DNA of 55,718 nt from Herbinix sp. (lineage in GTDB: Bacteria > Bacillota > Clostridia > Lachnospirales > Lachnospiraceae), in contig JARBTJ010000020.1 in assembly GCA_029240245.1 (NCBI GenBank), positions 1 through 55,718 of the forward strand, in the 5' to 3' direction. The position numbers were made by a program, and so were the translations under genes. The notes beneath the pieces are model-generated. The model did not search any database, was not told where the DNA came from, and saw nothing but the letters and a program-made list of their open reading frames with translations. Positions 8,519 through 16,931 of this stretch are shown piece by piece; the stretch's first letter is position 1; each line of letters begins with the position of its first letter.

Positions 8519-8968
8519 ATGAAGGAGTTTGAGCTGAAAAAGGTAATTGCCGGACATATTAGGGAAATAAGCCATTATAGTCAGATGCAGGTATTTGCAA
8601 CATCTTACTATCAGAAAAATTATTTTCAATTGTTGATTGATGAAAAAATAGCAGAGCTTATGGAAGTTATATTGCAGGATATGAAAAAGGATAAAGCGGA
8701 GATGTTACAATCCGCGGAGCAGCAATTAAACGATAACAGGGAATTTACGCTTGAGGAACTATCCTATTATGATGGTTCGGACGGAAAACCGGCTTATGTA
8801 GCTGTAAATGGTGATGTGTATGATTTGAGTATGATAGCAGCCTGGGCAGGGGGCAGTCATTTTGGCTTAACTGCAGGGAATGACTACACTGCTGAATTTA
8901 CCGGATGTCACCAGGGTTCTGAGGAGCGCTTGAACAATATTCCAAAAATTGGTAGAGTTAGGGTCTAG
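8519..8968 (+). CDS. Cytochrome-b5-like heme/steroid-binding-domain protein
   Basis: 149 residues in two parts. Residues 1-75 are helical and charged (HIREISHYSQMQVFATSYYQKNYF...), without a recognised domain. Residues 76-149 fit the short prokaryotic cytochrome-b5-like domain: EFTLEELSYYDGSDGKPAYVAVNGDVYDLS, then WAGGSHFGLTAGNDYTAEF and the end HQGSEERLNNIPKIGRV. In this class the ligand may be heme or a hydrophobic small molecule; only one or two candidate histidines (in GGSHFG and GCHQG) are present. No signal peptide is seen, so it is probably cytoplasmic. A GGGGGTG box lies 9 bases before ATG. The next gene follows after 9 bases, so they are likely co-transcribed. Confidence 0.75.
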   Translation: MKEFELKKVIAGHIREISHYSQMQVFATSYYQKNYFQLLIDEKIAELMEVILQDMKKDKAEMLQSAEQQLNDNREFTLEELSYYDGSDGKPAYVAVNGDVYDLSMIAAWAGGSHFGLTAGNDYTAEFTGCHQGSEERLNNIPKIGRVRV

Positions 8969-8977
8969 GGTGATGAA

Positions 8978-9235
8978 ATGCAAAATAAAAATTTAATCAA
9001 AAAAATTTCAGACGAAGTCATTGAACTGTGCCGGATGAACAGTCTTACGAAACTTACGAAGCTGGTAGTTACCGTCAGCCATACCAGTAATGTAAATGAA
9101 GAGAAATTAATTCATCGTCTCCGTCATAGCAATAAAAAAATCTTTGGTTCATGGACGCATATTAAGGTGTTGAAGGATGACATCGAAGAGAGCACGGCAA
9201 TATTACAAGCATTGGAAGGCGAAAAAGCTATATAA
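8978..9235 (+). CDS. Unknown 85-residue protein
   Basis: Not recognised. It is an alpha/beta-looking basic protein (KLVVTVSHTSNVNEEKLIHRLRHSNKKIFGSW) with one cysteine and several histidines, and no membrane segment or signal peptide. AGGGTGA lies just before ATG 8978, and it begins 9 bases after the cytochrome-b5-like gene, suggesting a functional link with it. The ribosome binding site, operon position and codon use support a real gene. Confidence 0.65.
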   Translation: MQNKNLIKKISDEVIELCRMNSLTKLTKLVVTVSHTSNVNEEKLIHRLRHSNKKIFGSWTHIKVLKDDIEESTAILQALEGEKAI

Positions 9236-9304
9236 ATTAAAAATTAAGGGGCCTTACAGCCCCTTATTCTAGTGAGTATTCGTAAGATGATATTACTCCT
9301 TTGT

Positions 9305-9667
9305 TTATACAGCGTTATGGCAGAATGCTGCAATCCTGTCAACCGGAATGTCACATACGGAGCCAACTCTCGGGTATCCGCCCTTGCGTCCGCCTTCTGC
9401 ACCGCCTTGGCCCATGTAATCTTTTCTACCCGGACCGATTTCACATTCGCCACAGATGTTTTCTGCAAGAGGATTCGCCGGCGGAGGTCCTATATGGGTA
9501 ACAAGTCTTACAAAATCGCAATTAACGGATATAATAGTTCCTGAAAAGCCACAGCCGGAAGGTCCACCGCTGGTAGTAAAGATGGTAACTGTCTCACCGA
9601 TAAATCGTGATATATGTCTTACAAATGCTGAATTTTCTCCACAACCATTATTACAACAAAATGACAT
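9305..9667 (-). CDS. Cys/Gly-rich small protein, paralogue A (Sm-like-fold candidate)
   Basis: 120 residues. The start at 9667 is decided by GGAGGAATCAAT immediately upstream. After a Cys-rich head (SFCCNNGCGENS) comes the conserved core FIGETVTIFTTSGGPSGCGFSGTI, then VRLVTHIG, PPANPLAENICGEC, and the end GSVCDIPVDRIAAFCHNAV. The core looks like a short beta-barrel (Sm/LSm-like), judged only by strand pattern. Proteins with the ETVTIFTTSGG...GF.G motif are common in clostridia but have no function I know. Eight or more cysteines could bind metal or cross-link in a spore or surface layer. A second copy lies at 9807-10118 in the same direction. Confidence 0.75.
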   Translation of the reverse strand: MSFCCNNGCGENSAFVRHISRFIGETVTIFTTSGGPSGCGFSGTIISVNCDFVRLVTHIGPPPANPLAENICGECEIGPGRKDYMGQGGAEGGRKGGYPRVGSVCDIPVDRIAAFCHNAV

Positions 9668-9806
9668 ATTGATTCCTCCAATCATATTAAAAAATTTAAT
9701 TTAGTTCATAAGTATAGGAGAGATCTTTCGTATTTTGGGATGTTTTATCATTGGTATCAATGATTATTTTATATTAAGTACTTTGCTGCTTTATTATCTG
9801 TTGACG

Positions 9807-10118
9807 TTATATTGCATTGTGGCAGAAGGATGCAATCTTGCAAATCGGGATATCGCATACAGAACCTACCGAATGATCATATGTGTCTTCCATGCCGCAG
9901 CCCTTGCGACCACGACCGGGGCCATTGTCGAATTCACCGCATATATTTTCAGCCAAAGGATTAGCCGGTGGGGTACCCATTCTGGTGAGTAATCTACAGT
10001 AGGTGGGGTTAACATCAATAAGAACTCCTGTAAATCCGCAACCGGAAGCACCACCGCTGGTTGTAAAAATGGTAACAGTCTCACCGATGTGACGGCAAAG
10101 ATCCAAGAAATTATTCAT
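9807..10118 (-). CDS. Cys/Gly-rich small protein, paralogue B (Sm-like-fold candidate)
   Basis: 103 residues. The start at 10118 is chosen because AAGGAGG lies 7 bases upstream; longer upstream frames lack one. It shares with paralogue A the core IGETVTIFTTSGG.SGCGF.G, PPANPLAENICGE and SVCDIP..(K/R)IA.FCHNA, but has a shorter head (NNFLDLCRH) and a different Gly/Arg-rich loop. The pair is a tandem duplication with an intergenic gap of about 140 bases; each copy has its own ribosome binding site. Function is unknown; no signal peptide. Confidence 0.75.
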   Translation of the reverse strand: MNNFLDLCRHIGETVTIFTTSGGASGCGFTGVLIDVNPTYCRLLTRMGTPPANPLAENICGEFDNGPGRGRKGCGMEDTYDHSVGSVCDIPICKIASFCHNAI

Positions 10119-10296
10119 ATAGAAACCTCCTTTTATTGGTTTGGCTTCCAATTGTTTTGTTTTAACTGGAAACCTAGTATATCTTATGCATAATATAATC
10201 AAATGCGACAATAAAACACACTCAGATTCATATTTTTCATAAATATTTTCAAAATACCTCATGATGCAACAGCAAAATAAGATTTATGACATAAAA

Positions 10297-10334
10297 TTAG
10301 GAAATACTTCGTGTCCATCCGAAGTATTTCCTAA
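10297..10334 (-). terminator. Terminator of the GH1 gene
   Basis: A perfect 15-base stem (10297-10311 pairing with 10320-10334) with an 8-base loop, followed on the minus strand by TTTTATG. It lies 10 bases after the GH1 stop codon. Confidence 0.8.
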
Positions 10335-10343
10335 TAAATCAAT

Positions 10344-11702
10344 CTATAAATTCGCTCCATTGCTTTGTATAACGTCGTGGTACCAGTAAGCGGAATCCTT
10401 AAGAATTCTTTCCTGAGTCGCATAATCCACATAGATTAATCCGAATCGTTCATTATAACCTTCCGCCCACTCAAAATTATCCATTACGGACCAGGTAAAA
10501 TAACCAAGGATGTCGACGCCTTCGCCTGCGGCTTTCTTTAGTTCGGCGATATAACGATGCAGAAAATCAATGCGGTTCGGATCGTGAACCTTACCGTCAA
10601 GGCTGACCCAATCAGGCAAGGATAGGCCGTTTTCGGTTATCAATATCGGAAGGCCATATCGTTCATATAGATATTTAGGCATATAATATAATGCTTGGGG
10701 GAGCACCTGCCATTTCAGAGCTGTCTTGTCGAAACCAATTTTCTTCGGATAGTCTACACATCCCTTTTCTTCGTCATAACAAACAAGAGAACCCTGATAT
10801 AGATTTAAACCTAAGAAATCCAGTGGCTGGTGCAACGTCTCCATGTCACCTGCTTTTATAATCTCAATAGGAAAATCCGTTTCAAATGATCTTATTCCAT
10901 CCTCAGGATATTTACCGAGCAAAACGGGATCGAGCCACCAGGTATTGGACCATAGACCTCTTGCTGCTCCGTGGAAGGTATGCGCTTTTGCGGCGTTTAA
11001 ATCCTCTTTATTGCCGGTTGCCGGGACACAGGGACTTGGATTTGGTGCAAAACCGATATGGCAAGGCTGTTTGGAATATTTCCGAATCGCCTGGACTGCT
11101 TTTCCGTGAGCAAGATGGATATGGTGCATCATCGTAAATGCTTCTCTGTTTCCGACCTGGTCTCCCGGAGCGTGGCGCCCATTAGCATGTCCAATCAGGA
11201 TATGGCACTGTGGTTCATTCGTAGTCATCCAATATTTTACCCGGTCGGATAAATGTTCAACAACAATTCTAACATAGTCAGCAAACCAATCTGCGATTTC
11301 CCGGTTCATCCAGCCTCCTCTGTCGTAAATAGCCTGAGGCAAATCCCAGTGAAACAGGGTAACATAAGGTTCAATGCCGGCCTTTAATAACTCGTCGACT
11401 AAATTACTGTAGAATTCAAGTCCTTTCGAATTGATTTTATCCGTGCCGTCGGGTAAAATCCTCGGCCAGCTGATGGAAAAACGATAAGCCTTCAGTCCGA
11501 TTTCCTTCATTAATAGAACATCATCTTTATACCGGTGGTAATGATCACAGGCAATATCACCGGTATCATTATTTTTGGTTTTACCTTCTGTGTGAGCGAA
11601 GGAATCCCATACGGACAGGCCCTTTCCGTCTTCTAAAGCAGCACCTTCTATCTGGTATGAGGCTGCAGCTGCTCCCCACACAAAATCTTTGCGAAAACTC
11701 AT
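10344..11702 (-). CDS. GH1 beta-glucosidase (cytoplasmic)
   Basis: 452 residues, the normal length for GH1. It hydrolyses beta-glucosides such as laminaribiose, cellobiose or gentiobiose in the cytoplasm; there is no signal peptide. Seen: N-terminal FVWGAAAASYQIEGA, the acid/base in TTNEP (E163), the nucleophile in LITENG (E357), and the C-terminal NFEWAEGYNERFGLIYVDY substrate-binding motif. The start at 11702 follows AGGGAG by 9 bases; an upstream in-frame ATG at 11747 lies before that box. It is transcribed away from the transporter operon. The promoter region holds a LacI-type palindrome next to the -35 box and a cre site at the start point, so induction and catabolite repression are both expected. 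Confidence 0.95.
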   Translation of the reverse strand: MSFRKDFVWGAAAASYQIEGAALEDGKGLSVWDSFAHTEGKTKNNDTGDIACDHYHRYKDDVLLMKEIGLKAYRFSISWPRILPDGTDKINSKGLEFYSNLVDELLKAGIEPYVTLFHWDLPQAIYDRGGWMNREIADWFADYVRIVVEHLSDRVKYWMTTNEPQCHILIGHANGRHAPGDQVGNREAFTMMHHIHLAHGKAVQAIRKYSKQPCHIGFAPNPSPCVPATGNKEDLNAAKAHTFHGAARGLWSNTWWLDPVLLGKYPEDGIRSFETDFPIEIIKAGDMETLHQPLDFLGLNLYQGSLVCYDEEKGCVDYPKKIGFDKTALKWQVLPQALYYMPKYLYERYGLPILITENGLSLPDWVSLDGKVHDPNRIDFLHRYIAELKKAAGEGVDILGYFTWSVMDNFEWAEGYNERFGLIYVDYATQERILKDSAYWYHDVIQSNGANL

Positions 11703-11732
11703 AAAATGAACTCCCTTTCTATAATTCGTTTT

Positions 11733-11746
11733 TGTAAACGATATCA
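11733..11746. promoter_or_regulatory. cre-type CcpA operator at the GH1 promoter
   Basis: TGTAAACGATATCA matches every position of the cre consensus TGWAANCGNTNWCA. It lies just downstream of the predicted GH1 start point (about 11750), a place where CcpA would repress. Confidence 0.65.
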
Positions 11747-11755
11747 TTATATCAG

Positions 11756-11784
11756 ATTATAGTGGAAAGAAAAATAGCTATAAA
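11756..11784 (-). promoter_or_regulatory. Sigma-A promoter of the GH1 gene
   Basis: On the minus strand TTTATA (11784-11779) and TATAAT (11761-11756) are 17 bases apart, 54 bases before the GH1 start codon. A second TATAAT-like box sits 10 bases further on. Confidence 0.55.
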
Positions 11785-11798
11785 TAAAAACGGTTCTA
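11785..11798. promoter_or_regulatory. Candidate LacI-family operator O2
   Basis: TAAAAACGGTTCTA differs at two of 14 positions from the perfect palindrome at 12001-12014 and abuts the -35 box of the GH1 promoter. The centre-to-centre distance to that site is 216 bases. Confidence 0.45.
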
Positions 11799-11971
11799 TG
11801 TTTTAGTATGAAATAATGTAATAATATGATAAATTTATACAATTAATACAATATATAGTAAAGATATTTTGATAGTAGCATATTAGTAAGCCATAATAGC
11901 TCCTAATTTCATATGTTTAAAGTTCAGCCATTGATAATAACTCCAAAAAAGTGATAGTGCTATTAAAGTAT

Positions 11972-12001
11972 TTGGTAAAAATCACTTAAGAATGTTAAAA
12001 T
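11972..12001 (+). promoter_or_regulatory. Possible upstream promoter of the transporter operon
   Basis: TTGGTA (11972-11977) and TAAAAT (11996-12001) are 18 bases apart; operator O1 would cover the start point. It is weaker than the promoter at 12184. Confidence 0.35.
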
Positions 12002-12014
12002 AAAAACGTTTTTA
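12001..12014. promoter_or_regulatory. LacI-family operator O1
   Basis: TAAAAACGTTTTTA is a perfect 14-base palindrome with the central CG typical of LacI-family operators. It lies in the divergent region between GH1 and the binding-protein gene. The regulator at 26068-27066 is the obvious candidate to bind it. Confidence 0.6.
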
Positions 12015-12183
12015 GTATATACAGGGGTGTAATTCTAAATTAAATAGCACTTTTTATGCCTATAATTATAAGAGTCACTGATTCCAATTCACATTAATAA
12101 CAAAATTAAAGAGTAATATATAAGTTATATGTGAAAAATGTATAATGAATTTTTAAAAATATCGAATAAAATTGATTTTATGA

Positions 12184-12212
12184 TTGTAATTTTTATTTCT
12201 GTATATTATAAT
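12184..12212 (+). promoter_or_regulatory. Sigma-A promoter of the transporter operon
   Basis: TTGTAA (12184-12189), a 17-base spacer and TATAAT (12207-12212). The implied start near 12219 rules out an upstream ATG at 12138 and gives a 39-base leader with GGAGG before ATG 12258. Confidence 0.7.
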
Positions 12213-12257
12213 AAGGCTGTAGGTAAAATTATTATTAATAAGTGGAGGGTAAAAAAG

Positions 12258-13883
12258 ATGAAAAAAACTAAATCAGTATTAGTGGTTTTGCTTCTCATCG
12301 CTATGACTGCAGTATTTACAGCCTGCGGTAAAAAGTTTGAAGCGCTCGACTCGGGCATTTCAGGAACAATCGATGTTATGCTTTGGTCCGGATCAGGACA
12401 GTACATTGAAGACATCGGACACAAAGATTACACGCCTGCAGATTTAACTGGTCAGAACGAAGCATCAGTTTATGCTATGGCTAAGGAATTTAACAAGACA
12501 TATCCTAACATTAAGATTAATGTCTATGCTAAAGTTGGTGACCCGAACGGTAATGAAACACCATGGTCACAGGAACTTGAGAATTTCAAAGCAACCTACG
12601 GCAAATATCCTGACGTTTATGCTTCAACCGACTTACCCGGTGATGTAGCAAGAGGTATGGTTGCAGATTTATCCGTATTTGCGGATGACCCGGTTTACAA
12701 ATCCTTTAATGAGTCCATCATGGGAATGATGAACTATTACGGATTCCAGGCAGGTCTGCCTCAGTACATGATTCCTTGGGGTGTTTATGTAAATAAGGAA
12801 TTAGCAGAGCAAAACAATATTGACGTTCCGCCGGTTGACTGGAATATTGATGAGTATACAGCATTTGCTACTTCAGGAGATAACAAGAATTTCTGGGGAG
12901 CAATGGATATTCCTATGAGCTTTATTAACGTAGGAACAAAGGATATCAATTATCAATTGGCTAACTACAGCGGCGAAGGTGATCATGTTAATTTAAATTC
13001 AGACGCAGTTAACAAGATGCTTGAATACATACCTAAGTGGGCAAAATCCTGTATCTGGGCACAGAACGATATCGGTGCTGTACCTGCAGAGATTATGGAA
13101 GCTAACGGATGGTGGGGTTACAATTTCTTTATTAACAACTACTGCTTGTCTTATGATGGAGATCCTTGGATGATGGGTGATGCAGCGAACCCGACCGATG
13201 GTCATTGGGGAACTGCAAAGTCAAATGATTGGGATATTTATCCCAGACCTAGTACCGATTATCAAGATCTTACAATCGGTATTGTAATTGATCCTATGGC
13301 AATCCACAACTATGCTATGGATGATGGAAATCCGGAGTGGACAGAGGAAGAACAGCAGGCTTTAAAGGTTGCTTATACCTTTGGTTCCTTCTGGGCAGGC
13401 AGCACAGATGCAATTCAGGCTAGAGCAGATCAGATGTGGACAGATAAGGGCGTTGAGAAAACAGCTCTGAACGACTCCTTCCCTCTTGTTACAGGTAAAG
13501 AATTCGACGAGCAGATGGAAATCTGGTACACCTCAGTTATTCATCAGCGTTTTAAAGATGCAGCTAAGATGCCTGGCTTCCAGAAAGTTCTTGAGCTTTG
13601 GGAAAAAGGTCAGTTCTGGGATATCTCCGACAAGGCTTATCCTTACTTCGTAATGGAAGATGGAACCAGAAAAGCAGCGAATTATGAATGGTCAAACATT
13701 CATAATGCAGAAATCGCCGGTGCTAAGAGAGCAGAGGCTAACTGGTTAGATCAGGTTAAGGCAAAACTTCCTGATTGGAACACAACAATCAATGAAAGAT
13801 TCGTATTAGCTGAACAGCAATTAAGAGATGGCTTGGCAGAATTCTATGGCTATGAAGAAGATGACTTTAAGGCTAAAAAATAA
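12258..13883 (+). CDS. Extracellular solute-binding lipoprotein (sugar ABC importer)
   Basis: 541 residues. The leader MKKTKSVLVV...VFTACGKK has a lipobox with C23, so the mature protein is tethered to the outer face of the membrane. The rest fits the large family-1 binding proteins: a TIDVMLWSGSGQ start strand, Trp/Tyr-rich segments throughout, and a helical C-terminus. At 541 residues it is longer than the usual 420-450. The start at 12258 is fixed by GGAGG and by the promoter at 12184. It is the first gene of the transporter operon; a strong hairpin after the stop probably raises its level above that of the permeases. The ligand is inferred to be beta-glucan oligosaccharides from the surrounding glycosidases. 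Confidence 0.9.
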   Translation: MKKTKSVLVVLLLIAMTAVFTACGKKFEALDSGISGTIDVMLWSGSGQYIEDIGHKDYTPADLTGQNEASVYAMAKEFNKTYPNIKINVYAKVGDPNGNETPWSQELENFKATYGKYPDVYASTDLPGDVARGMVADLSVFADDPVYKSFNESIMGMMNYYGFQAGLPQYMIPWGVYVNKELAEQNNIDVPPVDWNIDEYTAFATSGDNKNFWGAMDIPMSFINVGTKDINYQLANYSGEGDHVNLNSDAVNKMLEYIPKWAKSCIWAQNDIGAVPAEIMEANGWWGYNFFINNYCLSYDGDPWMMGDAANPTDGHWGTAKSNDWDIYPRPSTDYQDLTIGIVIDPMAIHNYAMDDGNPEWTEEEQQALKVAYTFGSFWAGSTDAIQARADQMWTDKGVEKTALNDSFPLVTGKEFDEQMEIWYTSVIHQRFKDAAKMPGFQKVLELWEKGQFWDISDKAYPYFVMEDGTRKAANYEWSNIHNAEIAGAKRAEANWLDQVKAKLPDWNTTINERFVLAEQQLRDGLAEFYGYEEDDFKAKK

Positions 13884-13908
13884 TTATAATAAATAATATG
13901 CTATACAC

Positions 13909-13945
13909 AGGTTGTTGCAGAAGGTGACCCCTTTTGCAACAACCT
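13909..13945 (+). other. Intergenic stem-loop between binding protein and downstream operon genes
   Basis: A 16-base stem (AGGTTGTTGCAGAAGG at 13909-13924 with its complement at 13930-13945, one G-T wobble) with a 5-base loop. No T-tract follows, only CTATAATAAGG. It is more likely an mRNA-stabilising or partial-termination element than a full terminator, as often seen after binding-protein genes. Confidence 0.7.
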
Positions 13946-13968
13946 CTATAATAAGGGAGTGAGTTACA

Positions 13969-16929
13969 ATGAAGAATAGAAAACATTTTATATCCATTGT
14001 ACTTTTATGCATAGTTGCAGTTGCTGTAATAGCATCTGTATTTATTTTTGGAAAAAAAGCAGAATATGTATCTCAAGTAGATGAGAATGAGGTTACAGCA
14101 GCCTTCAACTTATTGAATAATTCCCTAAGGACTAAGACAGTAAATTACACTGACTTTTTAGCTGATACAACAGCTGACTTTGGGCAAGGAGACATAAATG
14201 CTCAGCCTGAGGCTGGTACAGAAGTAGAAAACTACGATGGGTTAACTAATACATTAGATTATGAAGATACAATCACTTATACAGTGAAAGTAGATAATGC
14301 AGGATTGTATTATCTGTTATTAGATTATAAGCCAATGGGTAATTCCCTGGCAGACTTTGTTATTGATGTGAAAGTAAATGGCGCACAAGTTTATGAAGAA
14401 ATGAAAAATATTGGACTTCCCTTGTTCTGGTCAGACGAAACAAAGGACTTTCCAACTGACAGATATGGGGATCAGACAGCACCAAGACAAATCAAAAAAG
14501 ATGATTGGACCTCTCTTTATCTATATAACAGTTCTTTTAACACCTCAGATCCGCTTTTATTCCCACTAGAATCCGGTACAAACACAATTACAGTGAAAAA
14601 TAATTCCGGTAACGGTTTGGGAATTGGTAGACTTCAGTTAAGAGCTCCGGTAGATAATATACCGAACTATAGCGAGTATCGTAAACAAAACAACGGTTCC
14701 TTAGTAACGGCTCTGGTACCGATTAACTCAGTTGATTATATTGAAAAAAATACGACTCAGGCAATTTATTCATCTGAAAACAATCCTGCTTTAATACCAC
14801 ATGACAGTGAATATAAATTACTCAATACCCTGACCTGGACAGATGCGGGCTCGGAAGTAACTTATCAGCTGAAAGCACCGGAGAATGGGTATTACCAGAT
14901 TGCATTCCGTTATAAGAGTGCAAAAGAAGAATTTGATGTTTTTAATACAATAAAAATTGACGGAACAGTTCCGTTTAAAGAATTTACGAATTACAAATTC
15001 GGATCCACAGGCTCTAAGTGGATGAATGAAGTGCTTAGCGATAAAGAAGGTGTTCCATATGAGATATACTTTACAAAAGGAATACATACCCTTACATTGC
15101 ATGCAGAACAGGAACCGGTGGTTAAGGCTTTCCAGTATGCTAGATTGATAGCGGAGCATGTAACGCAGTTTGAATTAGAAATAACCAAAATTACCGGATC
15201 CACCGATGATAAAAACCGTACCTGGCAGATGACAAGATATATTCCCGAAATCGCGGATTATCTTGCATCCTACAAGACATTAATTAACGAAATTAAATAT
15301 TCGTTGCAGGAATATTCATTAAATGGAGCTAATTCTGCAATGTTCTCTGAACTTGATAAAGCAATTGCTTTTATTGATCAGATGGCAGAATATCCGGATG
15401 AAATTGCTTTATATAAGCAAAACCTTACGAAGAACAGAGATAACTCTGTATTAAAATCTGTAAGTGATTTTGCATCAAAAATAGTGGCTCAGAATTTTGG
15501 ATTAAATCAGATTTATGTATATGGTAATCATGATTTGCCGAAGCCTCGGGCTAATATTTTTGAAACGGTATGGAACAGTACCAAAACATTGGCAAATACT
15601 TTCATATCGGATAAATTCGATACCAAAAATGATCCCGAGGCATTAAATATCTGGGTAAGAAGAGCATCTACCCATGTTGATCTCATGCAGAAGATGGCAG
15701 ATACGGAATTTACCCCTAAGTATGGAATCAAAGTTAAAATTAATGTAATGCCGGATCAGAATAAATTAGTACTGGCTTCTGCTGCGGGGGATACACCGGA
15801 TATGGCGCTTGGTTTGGATTCTCATATTCCGTTTGAACTTGCCAGCCGTGGAACCCTATATGATTTAACCCAGTTTGATGATTTCTGGGATATTCAAGGG
15901 CGTTTTGTTCCAGGAGCATCTGTTTCTTATATTTATAACGAAGGAATGTATGGTATTCCGGAGACAATGGATTTCCATACCATTATCTATAGAACCGACA
16001 TCTTAGATGAAATCGGTCTTACTCCTCCGAATACCTGGCAGGATGTTACCGATATGCTGCCTACCTTACAGCGATATGGTATGAATTTCTATCATAACAT
16101 TGCGGGTGGCGTAGGTTATAAGTGGTATCATCAGACAACATCGCTTATATTCCAGAATAATGGAAGGTTATATAGTGAAGATGGACTTAGGACGGCGATT
16201 GATCAGCCCGATGCAGTAAAAGGTATTCAGGCGCTCGGTGATTTGTTCATTGCATATTCCCTGCCGAAGGAAGTGGTATCCTTCTTTAACTCCTTCAAAT
16301 CCGGGATTTATCCGGTTGGTATCGTTTCGCTGGCAGATTATATCCTGTTTAAGAATGGCGCACCGGAACTTGACGGTCAGTGGGCATTGGCTCCGTATCC
16401 GGGAACGGTACAGGCGGATGACTCCATATCAAGATGGTATATTGCGAATGGTAATGCCGGAGTCATCTTTAAAGACACGGATAAAGCAGAGGAAGCCTGG
16501 GAATTCATGAAATGGTGGACGGACTACGAAACACAGGTAAATTATACCTACACTTTACAATCTACTTACGGGAAAGCTTTCGTATGGTTATCCTCTAATG
16601 TGGATGCAATCGTAGACTCGCCTTTTGAACAGGCTGATAAACAGGTGATTGTTGAGCAAATCAAATGGCTTAGAGATACACCGAGAACACCGGGGCAATA
16701 TCTATTAGAACGTTCCATCTCTGATATCTGGAATGATATGATAAATAATGGTACTTCTGCTCAGGTAGCCATTGATGAACGAGTTATCGATATTAATCGT
16801 GAGATAAAGAAAAAGATGAATGAACTGGGCTATTATGACGAACAAGGTAACCTTTTGCGGCCTTATGTAATCCGTGATTATGATTGGATTGCTGAGCAGG
16901 TTGAAAAAGCGAAGCAGGAGGGAGAATAA
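13969..16929 (+). CDS. Large membrane-tethered solute-binding protein with N-terminal carbohydrate-binding-like domains
   Basis: 986 residues. An N-terminal hydrophobic segment (about 7-28) has no lipobox cysteine, so it is a membrane anchor or cleavable leader. Two beta-sandwich segments resembling CBM6/35-like domains follow (about 90-230 and 270-410; for example TYTVKVDNAGLYYLLLDYK and TYQLKAPENGYYQIAFRYK align as a repeat). Then come a helical linker (about 420-520) and a family-1 solute-binding domain (about 555-955; LNIWVRRAST...VMPDQNKLVLASAAGDTPDMALG). SD AAGGGAGTGAG precedes ATG 13969. The layout suggests capture of long oligosaccharides near the permeases encoded just downstream. 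It could serve one permease pair while the 541-residue protein serves the other; which pairs with which is not shown. Confidence 0.85.
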   Translation: MKNRKHFISIVLLCIVAVAVIASVFIFGKKAEYVSQVDENEVTAAFNLLNNSLRTKTVNYTDFLADTTADFGQGDINAQPEAGTEVENYDGLTNTLDYEDTITYTVKVDNAGLYYLLLDYKPMGNSLADFVIDVKVNGAQVYEEMKNIGLPLFWSDETKDFPTDRYGDQTAPRQIKKDDWTSLYLYNSSFNTSDPLLFPLESGTNTITVKNNSGNGLGIGRLQLRAPVDNIPNYSEYRKQNNGSLVTALVPINSVDYIEKNTTQAIYSSENNPALIPHDSEYKLLNTLTWTDAGSEVTYQLKAPENGYYQIAFRYKSAKEEFDVFNTIKIDGTVPFKEFTNYKFGSTGSKWMNEVLSDKEGVPYEIYFTKGIHTLTLHAEQEPVVKAFQYARLIAEHVTQFELEITKITGSTDDKNRTWQMTRYIPEIADYLASYKTLINEIKYSLQEYSLNGANSAMFSELDKAIAFIDQMAEYPDEIALYKQNLTKNRDNSVLKSVSDFASKIVAQNFGLNQIYVYGNHDLPKPRANIFETVWNSTKTLANTFISDKFDTKNDPEALNIWVRRASTHVDLMQKMADTEFTPKYGIKVKINVMPDQNKLVLASAAGDTPDMALGLDSHIPFELASRGTLYDLTQFDDFWDIQGRFVPGASVSYIYNEGMYGIPETMDFHTIIYRTDILDEIGLTPPNTWQDVTDMLPTLQRYGMNFYHNIAGGVGYKWYHQTTSLIFQNNGRLYSEDGLRTAIDQPDAVKGIQALGDLFIAYSLPKEVVSFFNSFKSGIYPVGIVSLADYILFKNGAPELDGQWALAPYPGTVQADDSISRWYIANGNAGVIFKDTDKAEEAWEFMKWWTDYETQVNYTYTLQSTYGKAFVWLSSNVDAIVDSPFEQADKQVIVEQIKWLRDTPRTPGQYLLERSISDIWNDMINNGTSAQVAIDERVIDINREIKKKMNELGYYDEQGNLLRPYVIRDYDWIAEQVEKAKQEGE

Positions 16930-16931
16930 CG

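Noticed and set aside
9456..9992. Plus-strand frames across the two Cys/Gly-rich genes
   Set aside because: They are complements of the two paralogous minus-strand genes, which have ribosome binding sites and mutual homology.
12138..12257. Upstream in-frame start that would lengthen the 541-residue binding protein by 40 residues
   Set aside because: The sigma-A promoter at 12184-12212 lies downstream of it, and the lipoprotein leader begins at 12258 behind GGAGG.
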